Positions 1 to 5,627 of a stretch of 8,446 nt of DNA are shown in pieces (the stretch's first letter is position 1; every line of letters begins with the position of its first letter). The stretch covers positions 1 to 8,446 of the forward strand of contig JAKAZX010000160.1 in the NCBI GenBank assembly GCA_021826485.1, read 5' to 3'. Under the pieces are notes generated by a model. That model saw only the letters and a list, made by a program, of their open reading frames with translations. It searched no databases and was not told the DNA's origin. This DNA comes from Pseudomonadota bacterium. Lineage in GTDB: Bacteria; Pseudomonadota; Alphaproteobacteria; Acetobacterales; Acetobacteraceae. The position numbers were made by a program, and so were the translations under genes.

Positions 1-679
1 GTCGCGGCCGGCCTGGCAACGCATCCAGGAACAGCGGCACGCTGACCAGCATGCCCTGGCGGTAATGCCCGACGGCGGGGACGAAGATCGGCCGCTGACG
101 CAGCCGCGCGTGCCGCTCGATCTCCGGCAGGTGCTTGTGGCCGAGGGCGAGCGCATAGAGTTCATAGGCCGGGCCGCCGGCCGCCTCATGCGCCGCGATC
201 ATGCTGCGGCCGCCGCCGGAATAGCCGCTGACGCCGCTGATGGTCAGATTATGGCTGGCCGGCAGCAGGCCGGCATCGACCAGCGGGCGCAGCAGCGCGA
301 TCGCACCGATCGCGTAGCAGCCGGGATTGGCGACCTTGCGCGCGCCGGCGATCCGCGCCGGTTGCTCCGCCTCCATCTCGGCGAAACCGTAGGTCCAGCC
401 GGCGGCGGTGCGGTGGGCGGTGCTGGCGTCCAGCAGTTTCGGCGCCTCGGCGCCCAGGCCGTCGGCCAGCGCTGCCGCCTCCCGCGCCGCATCGTCGGGC
501 AGGCACAGCACCGCAAGATCGGCCGCCGCCATCGCGTCCCGCCGCGCCGCCGGGTCCTTGCGGCGCTCCGCCGGCAGGCTGATCAGCTCGATCCCGGGCA
601 GGCCGCGCAGACGCTCACGGATGCCGAGCCCCGTGGTCCCGGCCTCGCCGTCGATGAACACGCGCTGGATGTCCGGCAT
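1..679 (-). CDS. argC: N-acetyl-gamma-glutamyl-phosphate reductase, type 2, 3' end cut off by window edge
   Basis: ArgC catalyses the NADPH-dependent reduction of N-acetyl-glutamyl 5-phosphate to the semialdehyde, the third step of arginine biosynthesis, in the cytoplasm. The reading frame opens at an ATG at 679 and stays open to the left edge, giving 226 codons. The N-terminus reads VFIDGEAGTTGLGIRERL at residues 7-24, the cofactor-binding signature of the short (type 2) ArgC family. The active-site motif NPGCYAIG places the catalytic cysteine at residue 121, and HKHLPEIE supplies the conserved histidine at about residue 183. Type 2 proteins are usually about 310 residues, so roughly 85 C-terminal residues lie outside the window. 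A GGAGG sits 8 bases before the ATG and supports this start. It follows rpsI by 112 bases on the same strand, with a strong hairpin between them, so it may be read from the ribosomal promoter or partly insulated from it. The family call is secure; the gene is incomplete only because of the window. Confidence 0.95.
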   Translation of the reverse strand, partial: MPDIQRVFIDGEAGTTGLGIRERLRGLPGIELISLPAERRKDPAARRDAMAAADLAVLCLPDDAAREAAALADGLGAEAPKLLDASTAHRTAAGWTYGFAEMEAEQPARIAGARKVANPGCYAIGAIALLRPLVDAGLLPASHNLTISGVSGYSGGGRSMIAAHEAAGGPAYELYALALGHKHLPEIERHARLRQRPIFVPAVGHYRQGMLVSVPLFLDALPGRPR

Positions 680-737
680 CGCACCCGCCTCCGCAGTCCG
701 CCCCAGCTTCCACGGCGCGGCCGGCGGAGGCAAGCGG

Positions 738-764
738 GCTGGCGCAAAGGCGATTTGCGCCAGC
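738..764 (-). terminator. Hairpin between rpsI and argC (attenuator, processing site or weak terminator)
   Basis: A perfect inverted repeat pairs GCTGGCGCAAA (738-748) with TTTGCGCCAGC (754-764), giving an 11-bp stem and a 5-base loop. An outer pair, GGCCGGC (719-725) with GCCGGCC (770-776), could extend the structure across an asymmetric internal loop. It lies 27 bases beyond the rpsI stop and upstream of the argC ribosome site. In the transcribed (minus) direction the stem is not followed by a run of T, so a classical intrinsic terminator is not shown. It could instead be a 3'-end stabilising or RNase processing structure, or a Rho-assisted stop. The repeat is directly visible; its role is inference. 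Confidence 0.5.
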
Positions 765-791
765 GGAGGGCCGGCCGGATCGCGGTGGAGC

Positions 792-1280
792 TTACCGCTT
801 GCTGAACTGGAAGCTGCGCCGCGCCTTCGCCCGGCCGTATTTCTTGCGCTCCACCACGCGCGGGTCGCGGGTGAGGAAGCCGGCGGCCTTCAGGATCGCG
901 CGCAGATCCGGCTCGTAATGCGTCAGCGCCCGGCTGATGCCGTGGCGCACCGCGCCGGCCTGTCCGGACAGCCCCCCGCCGCTGACGGTGCAGTACACGT
1001 CGAACTGGTTGTAGCGGTCGGCCACCAGGAACGGCTGGGTGATCAGCATGCGCAGCACCGGGCGGGCGAAATACTGGCCGACGCGCTTGCCGTTGACGTT
1101 GATCTCCCCCTTGCCGGGCTTGATCCACACGCGGGCCACCGCGTCCTTGCGCCGGCCGGTGGCGTAGCTGCGGCCGAAGGCGTCGCGCTTGGGTTCACGC
1201 TTCGGCTGCTCCGGCGCCTGCGCGGAGGTGACCGCGAGGTCCTTGAGGTCGGCGAGCGTGCGAGTCTGGGTTCCGGACAT
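792..1280 (-). CDS. rpsI: 30S ribosomal protein S9
   Basis: S9 is a small-subunit head protein whose C-terminal tail reaches the P-site tRNA. The 162-residue product contains the S9 hallmarks: YATGRRKDAVARVWIKPG near residues 39-56, the glycine-rich segment GGGLSGQAGAVRHGISRAL in the middle, and the terminal FQFSKR tail ending in the invariant Lys-Arg. It is about 30 residues longer than the 130-residue E. coli protein. The extra length is an N-terminal extension of about 33 residues, which is common in Alphaproteobacteria. The start ATG at 1280 lies 4 bases after the rplM stop, and a GGAG within the end of rplM is the likely ribosome site, so the two proteins are translationally close and co-transcribed. 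No unusual residues are apparent. Confidence 0.98.
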   Translation of the reverse strand: MSGTQTRTLADLKDLAVTSAQAPEQPKREPKRDAFGRSYATGRRKDAVARVWIKPGKGEINVNGKRVGQYFARPVLRMLITQPFLVADRYNQFDVYCTVSGGGLSGQAGAVRHGISRALTHYEPDLRAILKAAGFLTRDPRVVERKKYGRAKARRSFQFSKR

Positions 1281-1284
1281 CGGG

Positions 1285-1752
1285 TCAGGCGCTCCGGTTC
1301 TTCTTGTTCATCGCGGCGATGTCGAGCGGGCGCGGCTGCTGCCCGTCATGCGGGTGCTTCGGCCCGGCGTAGATGTGCAGGTTCTTCATTTGCCGGCGCT
1401 GCAGCGGCCCGCGCGTGATCATGCGCTCCACCGCCTTTTCCAGCACCCGCTCGGGATGCGCGCTGTCCAGCCGCTGGCGCAGCGTGCGGCCCTTGATGCC
1501 GCCGGGAAAGCCGGTGTGCCAATGGAACACCGCCTGCTCGCCCTTGTTGCCGGTCAGCCGCACCTTCTCGGCGTTCACCACGACGACGTTGTCGCCGCAA
1601 TCGACATGCGGGGTGTATTGCGGCTTGTGCTTGCCGCGCAGGCGGGTGGCGACGATCGCGGCGAGCCGGCCGAGCACCAGCCCGTCGGCGTCGATCAGCA
1701 CCCACTCCTTCTTGACATCCGCCGGCTTGAGCGAAACGGTCGTCTTCAACAT
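1285..1752 (-). CDS. rplM: 50S ribosomal protein L13
   Basis: L13 is an early-assembly large-subunit protein that binds 23S rRNA. The 155-residue product carries the family blocks: KKEWVLIDADGLVLGRLA near the N-terminus, YTPHVDCGDNVVVVNAEKV in the first third, HTGFPGGIKGRT in the middle, and the signature ERMITRGPLQRRQMKNL followed by HIYAGPKHPH. The frame is open further upstream to an ATG at 1818, but I place the start at 1752. Homologues begin with MKT/MLKT, an AGGGA lies a few bases before this ATG, and the longer form would run into the promoter. It heads the rplM-rpsI pair, an arrangement conserved across bacteria. The C-terminus is slightly longer than in E. coli (142 residues), as is usual in Alphaproteobacteria. 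Confidence 0.97.
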   Translation of the reverse strand: MLKTTVSLKPADVKKEWVLIDADGLVLGRLAAIVATRLRGKHKPQYTPHVDCGDNVVVVNAEKVRLTGNKGEQAVFHWHTGFPGGIKGRTLRQRLDSAHPERVLEKAVERMITRGPLQRRQMKNLHIYAGPKHPHDGQQPRPLDIAAMNKKNRSA

Positions 1753-1772
1753 CTGTCCCTGCCGCATGGCTG

Positions 1773-1785
1773 CGCGCGTTGCGCG
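1773..1785 (-). other. Small GC hairpin at the predicted 5' end of the rplM leader
   Basis: CGCGC (1773-1777) and GCGCG (1781-1785) form a 5-bp stem with a 3-base loop. It falls just downstream of the predicted -10 box, so it would sit at the very 5' end of the rplM-rpsI transcript. It may stabilise the message, or it may simply reflect GC-rich composition. The leader seems too short for a long ribosomal-protein autoregulatory structure. Confidence 0.2.
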
Positions 1786-1789
1786 GCGG

Positions 1790-1818
1790 CTTATGCGCAA
1801 ACCGCGGCATGGCGTCAA
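1790..1818 (-). promoter_or_regulatory. Predicted sigma70-type promoter for rplM-rpsI
   Basis: Reading the minus strand, TTGACG (1818-1813) matches the -35 consensus at five of six positions. After a 17-base spacer it is followed by CATAAG (1795-1790), which matches the TATAAT -10 box at four of six. Transcription would begin near 1783, leaving a leader of about 30 bases before the rplM ATG at 1752. The orientation, spacing and distance all fit a strong ribosomal-protein promoter. It is inferred from sequence alone. Confidence 0.65.
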
Positions 1819-1838
1819 GGGGTTTGCCCTGTGGTAAT

Positions 1839-2714
1839 ATGCTACCGGAGAGTCCGCTGAGCGGCCCCGTCCATGTCATCGGCGCCGGCGGACGGTCCGG
1901 CACGGCGCTGGTGCAGGGGCTGCTGGAGGCCGGCATCGCGGTGCAGCCGGTGGTGCGGGACGCGGCGCGGCTGCAGGCACCGGCGCATCCGCTGCTGGCC
2001 CCGCCGCGCATGGCCGACCTGCGCGACAGGGCAGCGATGGCGGCGGCGCTGGCGGACGCGATCCGCGTCGTCTCGACCGCCCATGCAAGCCACACCCCTG
2101 ATCTGCTGGCGGCGGCCCCACCGGGCGCGCGCCTCGTGCTGCTCGGCAGCACGCGGCGCTTCACCCGGTGGCCGGACGCGCATGGGGAGGGGGTGCGGCG
2201 GGGCGAGGCGGCGCTGCTCGCCTCCGGCCGGGCCGGCATCATGCTGCACCCGACCATGATCTACGGCGCGGCGGGGGAGAACAACGTGCAGCGGCTGGCC
2301 GCGCTGCTGCGCCGCCTGCCGCTGGTGCCGCTGCCCGGCGGCGGGCGGGCGCTGGTGCAGCCGATCCACCAGGACGACGTGACGCGGGCGATCCTCGCCG
2401 CCCTCGGGATCGCCTGGGACGGGCCGCGCGCCCTGGTGATCGCCGGGCCGGCGCCGCTGCGCTATGCCGATTTCGTACGCGCCGTCGCCCGCGCGGCCGG
2501 GCTGCGGCGGCCCCGGATCGTCGCCGTGCCGGCGCTGCCGCTGCGCCTGCTGACGCCGCTGACCGCCGCCCTGCCCTTCCTGCCGCGGGTCAGCGCCGCG
2601 GAAATCCGCCGGCTGACCGAAGACAAGGCCTTCGACATCGGGCCAATGACTGCCACATTGGGGGTTCGGCCGATCCCGCTGGATGCGGGGCTGGCCATGA
2701 CCTTCCGCCGCTGA
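1839..2714 (+). CDS. NAD(P)-binding protein, atypical SDR / NmrA-NDUFA9-like epimerase family
   Basis: The 291-residue product is a Rossmann-fold protein of the extended/atypical short-chain dehydrogenase group. The dinucleotide-binding loop GAGGRSG lies at residues 15-21 after the first beta strand (VHVI). VVRD follows the second strand, where NmrA-like proteins recognise the cofactor. Downstream, HPTMIYG is followed by the segment LPLVPLPGGGRALVQPIHQ and then DDVTRAILAAL; this block is typical of the NDUFA9-like / nucleoside-sugar-epimerase-like subgroup. I do not see the classical YxxxK catalytic pair, so it may be a redox sensor, a chaperone-like protein or an atypical reductase. The substrate is unknown. 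The start is uncertain: ATG 1839 gives the usual N-terminal length but has no clear Shine-Dalgarno, while in-frame starts exist at 1779, 1809 and 1824 (TTG). The longer forms would cross the opposing rplM promoter. It is probably co-transcribed with the amidohydrolase, which starts 11 bases after its stop. Confidence 0.82.
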   Translation: MLPESPLSGPVHVIGAGGRSGTALVQGLLEAGIAVQPVVRDAARLQAPAHPLLAPPRMADLRDRAAMAAALADAIRVVSTAHASHTPDLLAAAPPGARLVLLGSTRRFTRWPDAHGEGVRRGEAALLASGRAGIMLHPTMIYGAAGENNVQRLAALLRRLPLVPLPGGGRALVQPIHQDDVTRAILAALGIAWDGPRALVIAGPAPLRYADFVRAVARAAGLRRPRIVAVPALPLRLLTPLTAALPFLPRVSAAEIRRLTEDKAFDIGPMTATLGVRPIPLDAGLAMTFRR

Positions 2715-2725
2715 GGGAGCACCGC

Positions 2726-3898
2726 ATGCCGATCATCAACCGCATCGCCGATTTCCACGCCGACATGGCCGAATGGCGCCACGACCTGCACCAACACCCC
2801 GAACTGGGCTTCCAGGAGCACCGGACCAGCGCCGTGGTGGCGGAGAAGCTGCGCGCGTTCGGCGTGGACGAGGTGATCACCGGCATCGCCAAGACCGGCG
2901 TGGTCGGCGTGATCCGCGGCCGTCCCGGCACCCACGCCGTCGGCCTGCGCGCCGACATGGACGCGCTGCCGATCGTCGAGGAGACCGGGCTGCCCTATGC
3001 CAGCGGAACGCCGGGCGTGATGCATGCCTGCGGCCATGACGGGCACACCACGATGCTGCTCGGCGCGGCCCGCTACCTGGCCGAGACGCGCAACTTCCCC
3101 GGCACCGTCTACGTCATCTTCCAGCCGGCGGAGGAAGGGCAGGCCGGCGGCGCGGCCATGGTGAAGGAAGGCCTGTTCGAGCGGTTCCCGATGGACATGG
3201 TGTTCGGCATGCACAACTGGCCCAGCCATCCGGAAGGCACGTTCCACTGGCGCGCCGGCCCGATCATGGCCGCGACGTCGAGCTTCGAGATCAATGTGAT
3301 CGGCCGCGGCGGCCATGCGGCGCATCCGAACGATACGATCGACCCGATCGCGGTCGCGGCCCAGATCGTCACCGCGCTGCAGACGGTGGTGGCGCGCAAT
3401 GTCGCGCCGACCCATGCCGCGGTGGTCAGCATCGGCCAGATCGCCGGCGGCGACACCCACAACGTGATCCCGTCGCGGGTGAAGATGATGGGCACCACGC
3501 GCTGGATCGTGCCCGCCGTCGGCGACCTGCTGGAGGAGCGGATTCGCGCCGTCGTCACCGGCATCGCGACCAGCATGGGCGCGACGGCGGAGCTGAAATA
3601 CGTGCGCAACTACATCGCCACCGTGAACGACGAGGCGGCGACGGCGCTGACCGCCGCGGCCGCGGCCAACGTGGTCGGCCCCGCGCGGGTGCAGGAGATG
3701 GAGCGGCCGAGCATGGGCGCCGAGGATTTCGCCTTCATGCTGGCCGCCAAGCAGGGCAGCTACATCATGCTCGGCGCCCGGCGCAGCGAGAACGAGGCGC
3801 TGCTGCACCATCCGAAATACGACTTCAACGACGCCCTGCTGCCGATCGGTGCCAGCTACTGGGCGACGCTGGCCGAACAGGTGCTGGGCGGCGCCTGA
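2726..3898 (+). CDS. M20 family metallo-amidohydrolase (hippurate / IAA-amino acid hydrolase type)
   Basis: The 390-residue product matches the usual length of the M20D aminoacylase/amidohydrolase family, which hydrolyses N-acyl amino acids (hippurate, indole-acetyl conjugates, N-acetyl amino acids) using two metal ions. RHDLHQHPELGFQE near residue 18 is the family N-terminus. Predicted metal ligands are visible: Cys102 and His104 in HACGHDGH, Glu136-Glu137 in QPAEEGQAGG, His163 in GMHNWP, and a C-terminal histidine (361 or 362) in LHHPKYDFND. The lid/dimerisation domain occupies about residues 185-290, with GRGGHAAHP around His197 and GGDTHNVIPSR following. No signal peptide is seen, so it is likely cytoplasmic. 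The start is well supported by GGGAG ending 6 bases before the ATG. It follows the SDR gene by 11 bases and converges on the sodium symporter. The exact substrate cannot be read from sequence; carboxypeptidase or deacetylase activity are alternatives within the family. Confidence 0.93.
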   Translation: MPIINRIADFHADMAEWRHDLHQHPELGFQEHRTSAVVAEKLRAFGVDEVITGIAKTGVVGVIRGRPGTHAVGLRADMDALPIVEETGLPYASGTPGVMHACGHDGHTTMLLGAARYLAETRNFPGTVYVIFQPAEEGQAGGAAMVKEGLFERFPMDMVFGMHNWPSHPEGTFHWRAGPIMAATSSFEINVIGRGGHAAHPNDTIDPIAVAAQIVTALQTVVARNVAPTHAAVVSIGQIAGGDTHNVIPSRVKMMGTTRWIVPAVGDLLEERIRAVVTGIATSMGATAELKYVRNYIATVNDEAATALTAAAAANVVGPARVQEMERPSMGAEDFAFMLAAKQGSYIMLGARRSENEALLHHPKYDFNDALLPIGASYWATLAEQVLGGA

Positions 3899-3907
3899 CG
3901 GCGCCGC
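3888..3907. terminator. Hairpin at the convergent junction of the amidohydrolase and sodium symporter
   Basis: GCGGCGCC (3888-3895) and GGCGCCGC (3900-3907) form a perfect 8-bp all-GC stem around a TGAC tetraloop. The loop contains the amidohydrolase stop codon (3896-3898), and the symporter stop begins 2 bases past the stem on the other strand. A bidirectional terminator is plausible, as the two genes meet head-on with only 10 bases between them. Only the plus-strand side has a short T-containing tail (CATTT), so intrinsic termination is not proven. Confidence 0.45.
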
Positions 3908-3908
3908 G

Positions 3909-5393
3909 TCATTTGCCCGCGATCTGCCGGCCGTCGGCGCCGGCGATCGCGGGCGTGCCGCGCGTGACCGCGCTGACCACGACCAGCGCAATCAGGTTCA
4001 GCACCATCGCGATGATGCCGACATTGAGGTCGTACAGCGGCACCGGCAGGAACGGCAGCACCGAGCCGATGGTGGCGCGCGTCAGCGACAGCACCGCGAC
4101 CGCCGCAACGCCCACCAGGATGCCGGCGAACGCGCCCGGCGTGGTCACCGGATTGCGCCGCATCAGCGCCCCGATCAGCGCCGGGAAAAGCTGCGTGACG
4201 AAGCTGTAGCCCATCAGCAGCAGTTCGACGATCGTGGTGCCGCCGCGCAGCGTGAACAGCACCGATACCAGCGCCACCACCGGCACCAGCGCGCGCGCCA
4301 GCAGCGCCACCGACTGGTCCGACATCCCCGGCCGCAGCACGCGGACGATGTTGTTGGACAGGAACGCCGCCGCGGTCATCAGGATCATCGAGCCGGGGAC
4401 CAGCGCGGTCAGCACGCCGGCCGCGCCGATCACGCCGATGAACCACGGATCGAAGGTCTTGAGCGAGATACGGAACAGCGACAGGTCCGCCGCGGTGCCC
4501 TTCAGCCCAGGCACCTGCAGGATCGCGGCGAAGCCGACCAGGAAGGCGAACAGCAGGATGATCTGGTAGAGCGGCATGAACACCGCGTTGCGCCGGAACA
4601 CGGTCTCGCTGCGCGCGGTGAACACCGCCCCCATGCTGTGCGGCCACATGTAGAAACCGAGGCCGGTGAGCAGCACGGTCGAATCGAACCAGATGATGCT
4701 CTGCCCGCGCGGCGCCAGCGTCAGGAAGCCGGGTTTGGCGGCGTCGATCGCCTCGAACATCGGCTGCAGGCCGCCGTAATAGTGCACCGGCAGATAGATG
4801 CCGAGGAACACGACCACCGCCAGGATCAGGATGTCCTTGAGCACCGATGTCCAGGCCGAGCCGTGGACGCCCGAGACGATGACATAGACGGTCACCACCG
4901 CCGCCCCGATCCAGATCGCCGTGGTGGAGGAGATCGCGCCGTACGATGCGGTGCTGACGATGATGCCGAGGCCGGTCAGTTGCAGCACCATGTACGGCAC
5001 CAGCGCCACCACGCCGACCAGCGCCACCAGGACGCCGAGCCCGGTGCTGTTGTATTTGCGCGCGAACAGGTCGGGCTGCGTGTACAGCCGGTGCGCGTTC
5101 GAGTAGCGCCAGAGCGCCGGCAGCAGCCAGTAGGAGATCACGTAGGCCAGCGAGCCGTAGCCGAGGATGTAGAAGGCCGGCGCGCCCCGCCCGTAGGCCC
5201 AGCCGCTGCCGCCGAGGAAGGTGAAGGTGGTGTAGATCTCGCCGGCGCTCAGCAGGAACACGAAAATCGTGCCGAAGCCGCGGCCGCCGACGGTCCACTG
5301 CTCCATGTCCATCGTGCGGCCGCGCCGTGCCGCGATGCCGAGCGCCAGGGCGATCAGCATGGTCGCGAAGATGATGATCAGGGCCGCGCTCAT
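3909..5393 (-). CDS. Sodium:solute symporter, monocarboxylate permease (MctP-like)
   Basis: The 494-residue product is an SSS-family inner-membrane protein with about 13 hydrophobic segments, the normal size for the family. Recognisable blocks are FLLSAGEIYTTFTFLGGSGW (about 47-65), GYGSLAYVISYWLLP (about 78-92), SGVHGSAWTSVLKD (about 174-187), LVPGSMILMTAAAFLSNNIV (about 331-350, the region that lines the Na2 site in the family) and GYSFVTQLFPALIGAL (about 395-410, the SSS signature region). Pairing with a DUF3311 protein is typical of MctP-type transporters for lactate, pyruvate, propionate and similar short acids, so such a substrate is likely but unproven. The start at 5393 is preferred over an upstream in-frame ATG at 5474 because a perfect GGAGGA lies 6 bases before it and the protein then begins directly in the first membrane helix. 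The start overlaps the DUF3311 stop in an ATGA, which implies coupled translation. Confidence 0.92.
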   Translation of the reverse strand: MSAALIIIFATMLIALALGIAARRGRTMDMEQWTVGGRGFGTIFVFLLSAGEIYTTFTFLGGSGWAYGRGAPAFYILGYGSLAYVISYWLLPALWRYSNAHRLYTQPDLFARKYNSTGLGVLVALVGVVALVPYMVLQLTGLGIIVSTASYGAISSTTAIWIGAAVVTVYVIVSGVHGSAWTSVLKDILILAVVVFLGIYLPVHYYGGLQPMFEAIDAAKPGFLTLAPRGQSIIWFDSTVLLTGLGFYMWPHSMGAVFTARSETVFRRNAVFMPLYQIILLFAFLVGFAAILQVPGLKGTAADLSLFRISLKTFDPWFIGVIGAAGVLTALVPGSMILMTAAAFLSNNIVRVLRPGMSDQSVALLARALVPVVALVSVLFTLRGGTTIVELLLMGYSFVTQLFPALIGALMRRNPVTTPGAFAGILVGVAAVAVLSLTRATIGSVLPFLPVPLYDLNVGIIAMVLNLIALVVVSAVTRGTPAIAGADGRQIAGK

Positions 5394-5596
5394 CGCCGGT
5401 CCTCCGCGTCGGAACGGTTGGCGGGATCGGCGAGGTAGATGATGCCCATGATGACCGCGGTGCCGAGCACGCACAGCACCAGCCAGCCGAGGATGAAGGG
5501 CAGGCCGAACAGATAGGGCGTCACCCGGTTGGCATAGATGATGCCGACCAGGATGCCGATGAACGGCAGGACGCCCAGCCAGTTGATCGCGCGCAT
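5390..5596 (-). CDS. DUF3311 small membrane protein, symporter partner subunit
   Basis: This 68-residue protein has two predicted membrane helices, at about residues 5-21 and 29-55, and a charged, arginine- and aspartate-rich tail. The motif run PFIGILVGIIYANRVTPYLF followed by GLPFILGW fits DUF3311. Members of that family are found next to sodium:solute symporters and are thought to act as a small accessory subunit; the biochemical role is poorly defined. Its stop overlaps the symporter ATG by 4 bases. A purine-rich GGGGGAGAGG precedes the ATG and supports the start. It lies 31 bases after the MFS gene, so all three are likely on one transcript. Confidence 0.9.
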   Translation of the reverse strand: MRAINWLGVLPFIGILVGIIYANRVTPYLFGLPFILGWLVLCVLGTAVIMGIIYLADPANRSDAEDRR

Positions 5597-5627
5597 CGCC
5601 TCTCCCCCGCCGGTCCGGCCCGGCAGC

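Noticed and set aside
408..1418. A 336-codon plus-strand open frame across argC, rpsI and the end of rplM
   Set aside because: It is antisense to three recognised genes, and its translation is low-complexity Ala/Arg/Ser sequence.
1285..1818. A longer form of L13 starting at 1818
   Set aside because: The additional 22 residues do not match L13 homologues, lack a ribosome site, and would be encoded across the predicted promoter of the gene itself.
1835..1840. TAATAT as a -10 box for the SDR gene
   Set aside because: It overlaps the proposed start codon and has no -35-like sequence at the right distance. A transcript from it would begin after the ATG.
2462..3991. A 509-codon minus-strand open frame
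   Set aside because: It is antisense to the M20 amidohydrolase and the end of the SDR gene, both well supported. It shows no motif and is rich in Arg, His, Gly and Ala.
3849..5438. A 529-codon plus-strand open frame
   Set aside because: It is antisense to the sodium:solute symporter, which has clear family motifs and a strong ribosome site. The antisense product is dominated by Arg, Gln, His, Asp and Glu without any domain.
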